This document shows positions 1 through 8,169 of a stretch of DNA of 64,000 nucleotides, in pieces. The stretch's first letter is position 1. Each line of letters starts with the position of its first letter. The translations under genes were made by a program, and so were the position numbers. Below the pieces are notes generated by a model. It did no database searches and was not told where the DNA came from. It saw only the letters and a program-made list of their open reading frames with translations. Source of the DNA: JACVRW01 sp963850205 (lineage in GTDB: Bacteria > Actinomycetota > Thermoleophilia > Solirubrobacterales > Thermoleophilaceae); the NCBI GenBank assembly GCA_963850205.1, contig CAWKKJ010000015.1, positions 310,001-374,000 on the forward strand. Direction: 5' to 3'.

Positions 1-87
1 TCGACGGATTCATCGCCAGGCCCCACCAAACACCTGAAAACGATCCCAGACCACGTAGAGAAGGAGAGACAGACGGGAAGATCGCCC

Positions 88-673
88 TTACCCAGCCTGC
101 TCGAGCAGCGGGTGGAAGCGCGCCGGGTGGAAGCGCACCTCGTCGGAACCGGCGAGGGCGAGCGGCCAGCCGCTGACAGCGACGAGACTGCCGATCCCGT
201 AGTGGAGCGGCAGGGCAAAGGCGGTGGGCCAGCCCCAGGGCGTCGACGAGCACGCCGCCGCTCGCGGCGGCGCGGCGCTCGGGCGGGGAGTCGACGAGCA
301 CGACCCCCCAGGGAGGCCAGGATCATGGCCGCCGCGGCCGCGCCCTGGAGCGCCCGCGCGACGAGCAGGAAGCCGAGCGAAGGCGCCAGCGCACACGCCA
401 AGGAGATCGCGGTGAAGGCGCCGACGCCGGCCAGCATCAGGGTCCGGCGCCCGACGACGTCCGCCACGCGCCCCGCCGGGGCGAGGAACGCGGCGATCGT
501 CACGGCGTAGATCGTGATGATCTAGGTGGCGCCGCCCACCTAGGCGCCGGCGAAGTCGCCTGCGCGTCGGCGACGGCGAGGCTGGCGACCGTCGTGTCGA
601 GCAGCGCGAGGAACGCCGCACCCGCCGCGACGAGCGTCCACGGGGTCCCGAGCCGCTCGGCCGCGCGAAGCGC
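88..673 (-). pseudogene. decayed MFS (DHA2/EmrB-like) transporter fragment
   Basis: Read leftward, the sequence gives a recognisable first helix of a major facilitator drug-type transporter (LVAAGAAFLALLDTTVASLA), then after a frame change a second block (IITIYAVTIAAFLAP, followed by GRVADVVGRR and RALQGAAAAAMILASLG). The GR-AD--GRR loop and the RALQG helix are typical of the EmrB/QacA branch. The gene has no start codon (it begins in frame right after the stop of the DUF4239 gene), at least two frame changes, and two in-frame TAG codons at 522-524 and 540-542. The second TAG read on this strand (522-524) sits where this family usually has Trp (ATW-IITIYAV), so a G-to-A nonsense change is likely. 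Only the N-terminal third of a normal transporter remains. This is a true remnant rather than a sequencing artefact. Confidence 0.75.
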
Positions 674-1516
674 TCAGTCCTGCGACGCCGTCTGCGGGCG
701 GAACAGCGGAGCGTCGGTGGGGAGCCCGCGGCTGTCGCACGGGAGGCTGCCCACCACCTCGGCCAGCATCTGGCCTCGGACGAAGGTGGTCTGCGCCGGC
801 TCGCGGGCGTTGATCCCGTCGTAGGGCTGGTCGAGATCGCGGATTAGCAGCAGCGTGGAGGTGAACACCACCGCGGTCGTAACGACCATGGCGGCATGCA
901 TGCCCTGGCTCATCCCCTTCATCGTGACCACGCCGAACAGCACCAGCGCAACGGCCACGGTAAAGAGCATCAGCCAGTACATGGCCGGGGGCACGGCGGT
1001 CCGCGCCTCGGCGAGCAGGTCCTGCCTGGCCGTGGCGCGCTCGCCGTCGCGCCTGATGATCGCCGAGCCGGCGGCGTCGTCCGCTCCGCTACGCACCTCC
1101 CGTATGGCGCTCCGGCGGATGGTGGACGCCCAGTAGGTCGGCACGTTGCTGATCTTCCCGTCGGCCATGGCCGGCCACTCCTGCTCGATGACGCTTGTGG
1201 CGTAGCAGATCACCTGCTTCCGCACTTCCTGGCGCAGTTGCGGGTTGTTGATGAGGTCGGCTTCGCGGAAGAGCAGCAACGTCGCGTTGGCCTCGGCCGC
1301 CTCCGCTCTTCGTGCCCCGGACCACGAGGAGAAGCTCTGGACCAGCACGAAGGCCAGGAGCAGGACCGCCAGGGTGGCCAGGGGACCGGCGACCCGATCC
1401 AGCTTGAGCCCCTCCGGAGAAATGGTGCCCGCCTCCTGACCCGGACGCCAGACCAGGCGATTGACGGTCAGGGCGGCCGCCACGGCAAGGCCGGCGATGA
1501 GGATGGTGATCAGCAT
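674..1516 (-). CDS. DUF4239 (bestrophin-like domain) membrane protein
   Basis: 280 residues. It has an N-terminal membrane helix (about 1-18), a second at about 45-65, a soluble Glu/Ala/Arg-rich middle (about 70-180, with a conserved-looking EANATLLLFREAD helix), and two C-terminal helices (about 185-205 and 210-228). This 2+2 helix layout around a soluble middle is that of DUF4239, a family of unknown function related in profile to bestrophin-like channels. It follows the OpuBC-like lipoprotein gene by 6 nt, so both are probably on one transcript, and its stop abuts the decayed MFS gene. The family call rests on topology and helix signature; substrate and role are unknown. Confidence 0.65.
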   Translation of the reverse strand: MLITILIAGLAVAAALTVNRLVWRPGQEAGTISPEGLKLDRVAGPLATLAVLLLAFVLVQSFSSWSGARRAEAAEANATLLLFREADLINNPQLRQEVRKQVICYATSVIEQEWPAMADGKISNVPTYWASTIRRSAIREVRSGADDAAGSAIIRRDGERATARQDLLAEARTAVPPAMYWLMLFTVAVALVLFGVVTMKGMSQGMHAAMVVTTAVVFTSTLLLIRDLDQPYDGINAREPAQTTFVRGQMLAEVVGSLPCDSRGLPTDAPLFRPQTASQD

Positions 1517-1522
1517 GCGCGG

Positions 1523-2479
1523 CTATTCGACATAGCCCACCTCACGGAGGTAGCCGTAGGCGACGGCGGCGGGAGTCTCTCCGTCGAGGTCCACGCGCGA
1601 GTTGAGCTCCTGCATCACAGGGAACGTGAGGCCGCGCTGCACAGCGGCCACAACCCGGCGCAGGCCGGGACCCGCGGCCCGGAGTGCCTCCTCGCGCACC
1701 ACAAGCGTCACGTTGTCCGGCGCGAGCATGCGGCGGTCGTCCGCGAGCAGGGTCAGGTTCTCGGTGCGGATCTCGCCGTCGGTGGTGAAGACGACGCCCA
1801 CGTCGGCCCTCTCCTCGATCAGCGGCTGGTGGCGGGCGTTGATGTCGACCGGTAGGAAGTCCTCGAAGCGCAGCCCGTAGATACGCTCGAGCCCCAGCAG
1901 GCAATCGGCGCTCCGGGCGCACTCCGGCGGTCCGGACAGGACGAGGTCCGGAGCCTCGCCCTTGAGCCCGGAGAGCGTGGTCACCCCGAGGTTTCGGGCC
2001 ACCTCGCGCAGCATGGCGAAGCCGTAGGAGTTCTCGAACGGCGTGGGCGGCAGCGCCACCAGCCCCTCCCGGGCGAACTCCGCGCGAGCCTGCGTGTAGG
2101 CACGTGCCGGATCCTTCGGCAGGTCTTCGAGATCCTCGCCGAAGAGAGAGTCGAGCGCGGTGCCCGTGTACTCGGGATACGCGTCGATCTCACCGCTCGT
2201 CAGCGGCGCCAGCGCCGCGCGCTCGCTCGGCACCTCACGTCCGCGCCGCACCCGGTAGCCGGCGGCCTCGAGCGCCTGCGAGTAGATCTCCACCAGGACA
2301 AGCTGCTCCGTGAAGCCCTTCGAGCCCAGTACCAGCGTGGGCCGCTCGGCGTTATCGGGATCGCGGTCGATCAGCCGCGCGCGGGCCGGATGGTTGTCCG
2401 CCTCCTTCTGGTCGCCGCAGGCGGGTAGGAGGACACCCGCTGCGAGAGCCAGCGCCAGCAGCGCGCGAAGATTCGGCAT
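1523..2479 (-). CDS. glycine betaine/choline ABC transporter substrate-binding lipoprotein (OpuBC/ProX type)
   Basis: About 318 residues from the ATG at 2479. That start opens a lipoprotein signal peptide (MPNLRALLALALAAG, then a lipobox ending LPAC), which is why I prefer it to the longer reading frame. The mature protein begins with LVLGSKGFTEQLVLVEI and continues with TSGEIDAYPEYTGTAL, both hallmarks of the OpuAC/ProX fold that binds quaternary amines through an aromatic box. Near the C-terminus are the usual ADVGVVFTTDGEI and LNSRVDLDGETPAAVA segments. The protein would sit outside the membrane tethered by lipid. No cognate ATPase or permease lies beside it; the next gene downstream is a DUF4239 protein, so it is an orphan or works with a transporter encoded elsewhere. 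Ligand is inferred. Confidence 0.85.
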   Translation of the reverse strand: MPNLRALLALALAAGVLLPACGDQKEADNHPARARLIDRDPDNAERPTLVLGSKGFTEQLVLVEIYSQALEAAGYRVRRGREVPSERAALAPLTSGEIDAYPEYTGTALDSLFGEDLEDLPKDPARAYTQARAEFAREGLVALPPTPFENSYGFAMLREVARNLGVTTLSGLKGEAPDLVLSGPPECARSADCLLGLERIYGLRFEDFLPVDINARHQPLIEERADVGVVFTTDGEIRTENLTLLADDRRMLAPDNVTLVVREEALRAAGPGLRRVVAAVQRGLTFPVMQELNSRVDLDGETPAAVAYGYLREVGYVE

Positions 2480-2758
2480 CAGGCCAGCATTCGTGGGGGC
2501 CGCCTTCCGGCTGGGTTGGGAAAACCCTACCGCTGCGCAGGGACGCGGAGCGCGTTGCGCTTCAGCGGCCCTGGATGTCGTGGCGTCGGTGCCGGTTCGT
2601 CGGGCCGCTGTAGCAGTCTCTTCCGTCTCCAAGAAAGGCGGCGCAGTCAAACCTCGGCCGATCAGGACCGCCGCTTCCCAGTACTCAGTAGAGCGGCCTC
2701 CTGGGAACTTCGGGCCGTCTCGCGGCAAGAGTTTCTACGCAATTTGCAGGGATTTTGA

Positions 2759-2831
2759 TGGAGCTAGCCGGACTCGAACCGGCGACCTCCTGGGTGCGAT
2801 CCAGGCGCTCTTCCAGCTGAGCTATAGCCCC
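2759..2831 (-). tRNA. tRNA-Ala (anticodon CGC)
   Basis: Reverse-strand cloverleaf of 73 nt without encoded CCA. The 7-bp acceptor stem GGGGCTA/TAGCTCC contains the G3:U70 wobble pair that defines alanine identity. D-stem GCTC/GAGC, anticodon stem CCTGG/CCAGG with loop ATCGCAC (anticodon CGC), T-arm GCCGG-TTCGAGT-CCGGC. It decodes GCG, a common codon in a genome this GC-rich. Confidence 0.97.
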
Positions 2832-2892
2832 GCGGCGGACCTCATGGTAGCGTCGGCCGCACTCCCCGCCGGCCCCGGTACAGTTCCGCGCG

Positions 2893-3492
2893 ATGGGGGT
2901 TCTCGACGATGCCATCCGGGAGCATCTCGAGCTCAAGCGCCAGCACGGCGCAGCGGAGGAGGAGCTCGAGCGGCAGGAGGAGGAGGCGCTCGGCCCTGCC
3001 CGGCGCGAGGTGGCGACGGAGCCCGAGGACGAGGCAGGCGAGCCGGTACCGGAGGCTGACACTGCCGGCGACGAGCAGGTCGTCGAGCAGGAAAGTGGGG
3101 TCGAGGAGGAGGAGGAGGTCGAGGTCGAGGTCGCCGCCGAGGAGCCGCCGGCCGCCGAGGCTCCGACCGAGTTCATCGACCACGCGGCGACGCTCGACGC
3201 CGAGCCCGCCCCCGAGGCGCCCGCCGTCGTGGAGCCGCCACCCCCGGACGGGCCCGCACCAGTCGAGGACGAGCCCCCGGCGGCGGCCCCCTCGAGCCGC
3301 GACGACGAGGTCGAGTCCTGGCTCGAGGAGGAGGAGCCTCCCGCCGAGGCCTCCGAGGCCGAGGAGGCGGAGGAGGCGGAGGACGAGAACGGCGATGTGC
3401 TCGAGGACACGCCCGACTTCCTCCAGGAGACGCCGGAGCACGACCGCCTCTGGTTCGAGCAGAAGCCGCCGCGCGACTTCGACTTCGACTAG
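2893..3492 (+). CDS. acidic, largely disordered protein with conserved-looking ends
   Basis: 199 residues, extremely rich in Glu, Ala, Pro and Asp. A short ordered N-terminus (MGVLDDAIREHLELKRQHGA) resembles an amphipathic helix. A long acidic, low-complexity centre includes runs of Glu/Val around residues 75-85. The C-terminus is distinctive (DFLQETPEHDRLWFEQ, ending RDFDFD). From memory, proteins with this head and tail recur in Thermoleophilia, with variable linkers between; I cannot name a function. No signal peptide or membrane helix is visible, so it is probably cytoplasmic. The start is the only in-frame ATG before the helix. It could be an adaptor with two short binding motifs held by a flexible acidic tether. 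Confidence 0.75.
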   Translation: MGVLDDAIREHLELKRQHGAAEEELERQEEEALGPARREVATEPEDEAGEPVPEADTAGDEQVVEQESGVEEEEEVEVEVAAEEPPAAEAPTEFIDHAATLDAEPAPEAPAVVEPPPPDGPAPVEDEPPAAAPSSRDDEVESWLEEEEPPAEASEAEEAEEAEDENGDVLEDTPDFLQETPEHDRLWFEQKPPRDFDFD

Positions 3493-3591
3493 CGGGCCCG
3501 AGTCGTCATTTCGGCGCACCTTCCCGGCGTCTGGACCACTAGGGAAGCTGAAGCCGAAACTCCGACTCAGGACACCAGCCCGGGCCGCAGC

Positions 3592-4930
3592 TCAGGAGAT
3601 ATAGCCGCGCGCGGTGGCCGCCTCCACCACGCGCTCGATGCCCTGCTCGAAGGCGGCGTCGCGCAGCGAGACATCCTCCGCCTCGGCTCGCTCCGACACC
3701 TCTCGGAAGGTCTGGCGCATGATCCGCTCCAGCCGTCCGTTCACGTCCTCCTCGTCCCAGCGGAGGTGCTGGAGGTTCTGCACCCACTCGAAGTAGGACA
3801 CCACCACCCCGCCCGCGTTGGCCATCAGATCCGGCACGATGTAGACGCCGTTGTCCTCGAGGATCTGGTCGGCCCTGGGCGTCGTCGGGCTGTTGGCGCC
3901 CTCGACCATCACCTTGCAGGAGAGCCGGTCCGCGTTCTGCTCGGAGATCATCCCGCCCAGCGCGGCGGGGATGAACAGCTCGCAGTCGATGTCGAGCAGC
4001 TCGTCGGGCTCGATGGATTCGACGGTCTCGAACTCGTCCAGCGCGCCTCCCTCGCGTAGGTGGCCGGCGAGCTCGGCGGCGTCGATACCGCCGTCGGAGC
4101 GCACGGCGCCACGGGCGTCGGACACGCCGATCAAGGTCGCCCCGAGCTCCTGGAGGAGCCGAGCCGCCCAGGAGCCCACGTTGCCGTAGCCCTGGACCAC
4201 GAAGCGCGTCTCCGAGGGATCCAGGTCGAGACGCGACGCGGCCTCCTGGTACATGGTCGCCACCCCGCGCCCGGTGGCCGCCTCGCGGCCGTATGAGCCC
4301 TCGAGCGCGATCGGCTTGCCGGTGACGCATGCGGGCGTGTGCCCGTGGAGCTTGCCGTACTCGTCCATCAGCCAGGCCATCACCTGCGCGTCGGTCCCCA
4401 CGTCCGGCGCCGGGATGTCGCGGGTGGGACCGAGGACCTTCTCGATCTTGTCCATGAAGGAGCGGCTCACCGCCTGGAGCTCGGCGGCACCCAGCTTGCT
4501 CCGGTCGACGTTCACGCCCCCCTTGGCGCCGCCGTAGGGAAGCCCGACGATCGCGGTACTTCCAGGTCATCAGCTCGGCCAGCGCCCGGACCTCGTCCAG
4601 GTCCACCTCCGGATGGAAGCGGATGCCGCCCTTGTACGGACCACGGGCTCCGTTGTGCTGGACCCGGTAGCCGGAGAACACGTGGATCTCCTCGTCCTCG
4701 AGGCGAATCGGCACCTGCACCTGCACCTCGCGGTAGGAGGAGCGCAGCACCGTGGCGATGTCCTCGCGCAGCCCGAGTCGCTCGGCGGCCTGGTCGAACC
4801 AGTGCCGGACGATCTCGTAGTTGGTGAGCTCGGCCCGCGGCGGGCTCGATCGCTCCTCGGTCGAGCGAGGCGACTTGTCGGGATGACCGTGGCCGTCGGT
4901 CTCGGCGTGTGCGCCTCGCTGCTCGTCCAT
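3592..4930 (-). CDS. gdhA: glutamate dehydrogenase (Glu/Leu/Phe/Val family), interrupted by a 1-nt frameshift
   Basis: Catalyses reversible oxidative deamination of glutamate to 2-oxoglutarate in the cytoplasm. The N-terminal dimerisation/substrate domain is read from the ATG at 4930 and includes GPYKGGIRFHPEVDLDE. The reading then breaks after LAELMTWK: one extra base (an A on the plus strand near 4555) separates it from TAIVGLPYGGAKGGVN, the segment holding the catalytic Lys of the GGAKGG motif. The rest is intact in the other frame, including the nucleotide-binding domain (FVVQGYGNVGSWAA) and the family C-terminus, ending at 3592. Restored length is about 445 residues, normal for this family. 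The site shows no slippery heptamer, so programmed frameshifting is unlikely; a sequence error or recent mutation is more plausible. An alternative start lies 18 codons upstream. Confidence 0.9.
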
Positions 4931-5034
4931 CGCATCCCGCTTCCCCGGAACGTTGGCGCTTGACACCCACCGCCCAGCGGGCATAGGTTCGACCTGGCCC
5001 CTTCGACTCGTTCCCGTTCCCAGAGGAGCATGCC

Positions 5035-6147
5035 GTGTCTCTCCGTCCGATTCTGGTTGGGGTCCTGACCGCGCTCATCGCGCTCGTCGGTTCCAGCACG
5101 TCCACCGCCACCGAGCCGCGCCTGAAGGTCGTGGCCGACGGCCTCGACAATCCCCGCGGCCTCGACGTCAGCCGCCGGGGAGCGATCTACGTCACCGAAG
5201 CCGGACGCGGGGGCGGCGGGCCCTGCCGCCCGGGGCCGGAGGGCGGAGAGGAATGTGCCGGGCCCTCGGGAGCGGTCACGCGCGTCTGGCACGGCACGCA
5301 GCGCCGCGTGATACGCGGGCTGCCCTCGCTCGCCCCCGCGAGCGGCGAGGCGGCCACCGGGCCGCAGGACATCTCGATCGGTCCGTTCGGGCTGTCGGCT
5401 CACCTCGTCGTCGGCTGGGGCGGCGATCCGGCCGGCCGCGCGGCGCTGGCCCCCATCGGCCCGCGTTTCGGTCAGCTCTACCGGGTCTCGCTGTTCAGCG
5501 GTCCGCGGGCGGTGGCTGACATCGCCGCCTACGAGGGCAGCGCCAACCCCGATGGGGTGACGCCGCCCGACAGCAACCCGAACTCAGTGGTCTCCCGGAT
5601 CGCCCGCCGGATCGTGGTGGACGCCGGGGGCAATGACCTCCTGCGCGTGGGACCCACCGGCAGGATCTCGACCTTGGCTGTGTTCCCGCAGCGGCTCGTG
5701 CCGCCTCCGGGCCCTCCCGGCCAGCCGCCGACATTCCCGATGGACGCCGTGCCCACCGCCGTGGTGGTCGGGCCGGACGGCGCCTACTACGTCAGCCAGC
5801 TGACCGGGTTTCCCTTCCCGGTGGGCGGGGCCAACGTCTACCGCGTCCCGCCGGGCGGCGGAACGCCCACGGTCTACGCGCGCGGGTTCACCAACGTCAC
5901 CGACCTGAGCTTCGATCGTGACGGCAACCTCTACGTCGTCGAGTTCGCCACCAACGGACTGCTCTCCGAGGACCCGACCGGCGCCCTCAAGCGGGTGGCG
6001 CCCGACGGCTCCGTGGAGACCGTGGTGAGCGAGGGCCTGCAGGCGCCCTACGGCGTGGCCGTCGACCGCAAGGATCGGATCTACGTCACCAACCGCGGCG
6101 CCCTGGCCGGCGCGGGCCAGGTGCTGCGGGTGAAGGGCGTGCGCTAG
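5035..6147 (+). CDS. ScyD/ScyE family secreted beta-propeller protein
   Basis: 370 residues from a GTG at 5035 preceded by GAGGAG at good spacing. An N-terminal signal peptide (LVGVLTALIALVGSSTSTA) leads to repeated blades of the type GLDNPRGLDVSRRGAIYVTE, VVGPDGAYYVSQLTG, LSFDRDGNLYVVEF and GVAVDRKDRIYVTN. The segment PFPVGGANVYRVPPGG is typical of the ScyD/ScyE group. In cyanobacteria ScyD and ScyE sit in the scytonemin cluster; the same fold is widespread in actinobacteria without that pathway, so the role here is unknown. It is divergent from gdhA and followed by a strong hairpin and tRNA-Ala, so it is probably monocistronic and exported. Confidence 0.85.
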   Translation: MSLRPILVGVLTALIALVGSSTSTATEPRLKVVADGLDNPRGLDVSRRGAIYVTEAGRGGGGPCRPGPEGGEECAGPSGAVTRVWHGTQRRVIRGLPSLAPASGEAATGPQDISIGPFGLSAHLVVGWGGDPAGRAALAPIGPRFGQLYRVSLFSGPRAVADIAAYEGSANPDGVTPPDSNPNSVVSRIARRIVVDAGGNDLLRVGPTGRISTLAVFPQRLVPPPGPPGQPPTFPMDAVPTAVVVGPDGAYYVSQLTGFPFPVGGANVYRVPPGGGTPTVYARGFTNVTDLSFDRDGNLYVVEFATNGLLSEDPTGALKRVAPDGSVETVVSEGLQAPYGVAVDRKDRIYVTNRGALAGAGQVLRVKGVR

Positions 6148-6168
6148 GCCCTCCGGCGAAGTACGGAT

Positions 6169-6206
6169 GCGTGCGGCGGTCCCGCGATGTGAGGGCCGCC
6201 GCACGC
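6169..6206 (+). terminator. hairpin downstream of the ScyD/ScyE-like gene
   Basis: An 11-bp perfect stem (GCGTGCGGCGG with CCGCCGCACGC) extended by CCC/GGG past a one-base bulge, loop of about 9 nt, starting 22 nt after the stop codon. There is no clear U-tract, as is common in high-GC actinobacteria. It separates the propeller gene from the tRNA. Confidence 0.6.
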
Positions 6207-6250
6207 TCGTTGCGGAGCTGGTGCGTGAGGGCGGCGTACCATCTGCCCAA

Positions 6251-6323
6251 GGGGCCATAGCTCAGTTGGAAGAGCGCGTCGCTTGCACCGACGAGGTCGC
6301 CGGTTCGAGTCCGGCTGGCTCCA
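6251..6323 (+). tRNA. tRNA-Ala (anticodon TGC)
   Basis: 73-nt cloverleaf without encoded CCA. Acceptor stem GGGGCCA/TGGCTCC again carries the G3:U70 alanine identity pair. Anticodon stem CGTCG/CGACG with loop CTTGCAC (anticodon TGC), T-arm GCCGG-TTCGAGT-CCGGC. It is similar in sequence to the tRNA-Ala at 2759-2831 but on the opposite strand. Confidence 0.97.
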
Positions 6324-6495
6324 CTGACCCGCTCGGTGGTCGACCGCGGGCAAATTGAAGGTCGGTGGATCTCTTCGCGGCCGACGACGCGGATCTCGGC
6401 GACGAGGGGTGATTCCATGTCGAGAAGCGCCGATCGGCTCCGCTCACCAGGTGAAGGGCCTCGACAGGCGCGGCCCACGAGACCAGGAGACCACC

Positions 6496-6906
6496 ATGCC
6501 GAAGTACCTGCTGCTCAAGCACTACCACGGCGGCCCGGAGCCGCACCACCCCTTCCCCCCGATGGACCAGTGGGCCCCCGAGGACGTGGAGGCACACTTC
6601 GCATTCCTCAAGCAGGTCGGCGAGCAGCTCAGGGAGAACGGCGAGTACGTCGACGGGCAGGCGCTCACGCCGGCGCAAACCTGGGTGCGCTACGGCGGCC
6701 CGGACGCCGCGCCGGTCACCACGGACGGCCCGCTGCCCGAGACCAGCGATCTCGTGGCGGGCTGGTACATGGTGGACGTGGAGTCGCACAAGCGCGCGGT
6801 CGAGCTCGCGGCCTACATCTCCTCCGAGCCCGGCCCGGGCGGGGGCCCGCTCTACGAGTGGATCGACGTCCGGGAGGTCATGTCCGAGTCGCCGTCGGAG
6901 GACTGA
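6496..6906 (+). CDS. YCII/DGPF-domain protein, partner of ECF42 sigma factor
   Basis: 136 residues from the ATG at 6496, chosen because AGGAG lies 7 nt upstream and the protein then begins MPKYLLLKHYHGG as in the family. The YCII-related (DGPF, PF03795) fold covers the whole length; the signature is TTDGPLPETSDLVAGWYMVD, with Leu replacing the Phe of the naming DGPF motif. The catalytic-type residues of YciI proteins are not obvious and no reaction is established. The gene ends 6 nt before a sigma factor of the ECF42 type; DGPF genes are the standard genomic neighbours of ECF42 sigma factors, where they are thought to be targets or modulators. Cytoplasmic. Confidence 0.88.
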   Translation: MPKYLLLKHYHGGPEPHHPFPPMDQWAPEDVEAHFAFLKQVGEQLRENGEYVDGQALTPAQTWVRYGGPDAAPVTTDGPLPETSDLVAGWYMVDVESHKRAVELAAYISSEPGPGGGPLYEWIDVREVMSESPSED

Positions 6907-6912
6907 CCCGGC

Positions 6913-8148
6913 ATGTCCGACGCGCCGATGCAGCGCCTGGACGAGGGCGCCCTGCGCGCCCTCGTCCCTCGGGTGCTCGCGGGCCTGGTGCGGCGGGGCG
7001 AGGACTTCGACGCGGCCGAGGACGCGCTCCAGGAGGCGCTGCTTGAGGCGCTGCGGGTGTGGCCCGAGAACCCGCCGCGCGACGCGCGCGCGTGGCTGAC
7101 CACGGTCGCCACCCGGCGGCTCGTCGACGCCCGCCGCAGCGAGGCCGCCCGCCACCGCCGCGAGGAGACGACACACGCCGAGCCGCAGCCCGCCGCCACC
7201 GAGGAGGGCGACGACACCCTCTTCCTGCTCTTCTGCTGCTGCCACACCGACCTCGCGCCCGCCTCCCAGGTGGCGCTGACCTTGCGCGCCGTCGGCGGCC
7301 TCACCACCCAAGAGATCGCCGACGCCTTCTACGTTCCCGAGGCGACGATGGCGCAGCGGATCAGCCGCGCCAAACGCACGTTGCGGGGGCGCCGCCTGGA
7401 CCAGCCCGGCGACCTCGCCGTCGCGCTGCGCGTGCTCTACCTCATCTACACGGCCGGCCACGCGGGTCGGGTGGACCTGGCCGTCGAGGCGATCCGGCTC
7501 GCCCGCCAACTCACCCTCGCCACCGAGGAACCGGAGGCGCGCGGGCTGCTCGCGCTAATGCTCCTCAATCACGCCCGCCTGCCGGCGCGATTCGACTCCG
7601 AGGACCGGATCGTCACGCTCGACCGGCAGGACCGCGGCCTGTGGGACACGCCCGAGATCGCCGAGGGCGTGCGCGTCCTCCAATCGGCGCTCGCCATGCA
7701 GCGCCCGGCGCGGTACCAGATCGAGGCCGCGATCGCCGCCCTGCACGACGACGCGGCAAGCGCCGAGGAGACCGACTGGCCGCAGATCCTCGCCTGGTAC
7801 GACGACCTCGTCGCGCTGACCGAGGACCCCGTCCGCCAGGATCCCGCTGGCGTGCTCGGCCGCGCGGTCGCGGTCGGCCATGTCCTCGGTGCCGCCGCGG
7901 GGCTGCGCGAGACCGAGCGGCTGCGCGAGGTGATCGGCGAGCGGCACCGGTGGCATGCCGTGCGCGGGCACCTGCACGAGCTCGACGGCGACCTGCCGGC
8001 CGCCGCCTCGGCGTACGCCGAGGCCGCCCGCCGGGCCACGAACGTCGCCGAGCGCGACCACCTGGTCGGCCAGGCCGCCCGCGCGCGTGCCGCCGACCTA
8101 GCCGACGACGACTGGGACAGCGGTACCCCGATGACCGCCCGTAGCTGA
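6913..8148 (+). CDS. ECF42-type RNA polymerase sigma factor with long C-terminal extension
   Basis: 411 residues, about twice a standard ECF sigma. Region 2 is at about residues 10-75 (DFDAAEDALQEALLEALRVW, then PPRDARAWLTTVATRRLVD). Region 4 is at about 115-165 (LTLRAVGGLTTQEIADAFYV, then EATMAQRISRAKRTLR). The remaining 240 residues are helical and TPR-like, with the DUF6596 segment beginning LRVLYLIYTAGHAGR. This extension defines ECF42, which lacks a classical anti-sigma factor; published work on the group assigns the extension a role in activity control. The gene sits directly behind the DGPF gene, the expected partner. I see no autoregulatory promoter that I can assign with confidence. 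Confidence 0.9.
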   Translation: MSDAPMQRLDEGALRALVPRVLAGLVRRGEDFDAAEDALQEALLEALRVWPENPPRDARAWLTTVATRRLVDARRSEAARHRREETTHAEPQPAATEEGDDTLFLLFCCCHTDLAPASQVALTLRAVGGLTTQEIADAFYVPEATMAQRISRAKRTLRGRRLDQPGDLAVALRVLYLIYTAGHAGRVDLAVEAIRLARQLTLATEEPEARGLLALMLLNHARLPARFDSEDRIVTLDRQDRGLWDTPEIAEGVRVLQSALAMQRPARYQIEAAIAALHDDAASAEETDWPQILAWYDDLVALTEDPVRQDPAGVLGRAVAVGHVLGAAAGLRETERLREVIGERHRWHAVRGHLHELDGDLPAAASAYAEAARRATNVAERDHLVGQAARARAADLADDDWDSGTPMTARS

Positions 8149-8169
8149 CCAACCCTAGAAAGGAAGATC

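Noticed and set aside
1..87. Gene or regulatory element at the window start
   Set aside because: No start, motif or structure that I can support in these bases.
2685..3410. Ser-rich minus-strand frame
   Set aside because: Complement of the Glu-rich coding sequence at 2893-3492 (GAG/GAC read backwards as CTC/GTC and shifted as TCC/TCG); it also crosses the tRNA.
4500..4570. Programmed frameshift in gdh
   Set aside because: No X-XXY-YYZ slippery heptamer, stop-codon pause or downstream structure at the shift point.
3539..4984. Single 481-codon frame covering glutamate dehydrogenase
   Set aside because: Only its first 130 or so residues match the enzyme; the remainder is the wrong frame after the 1-nt insertion.
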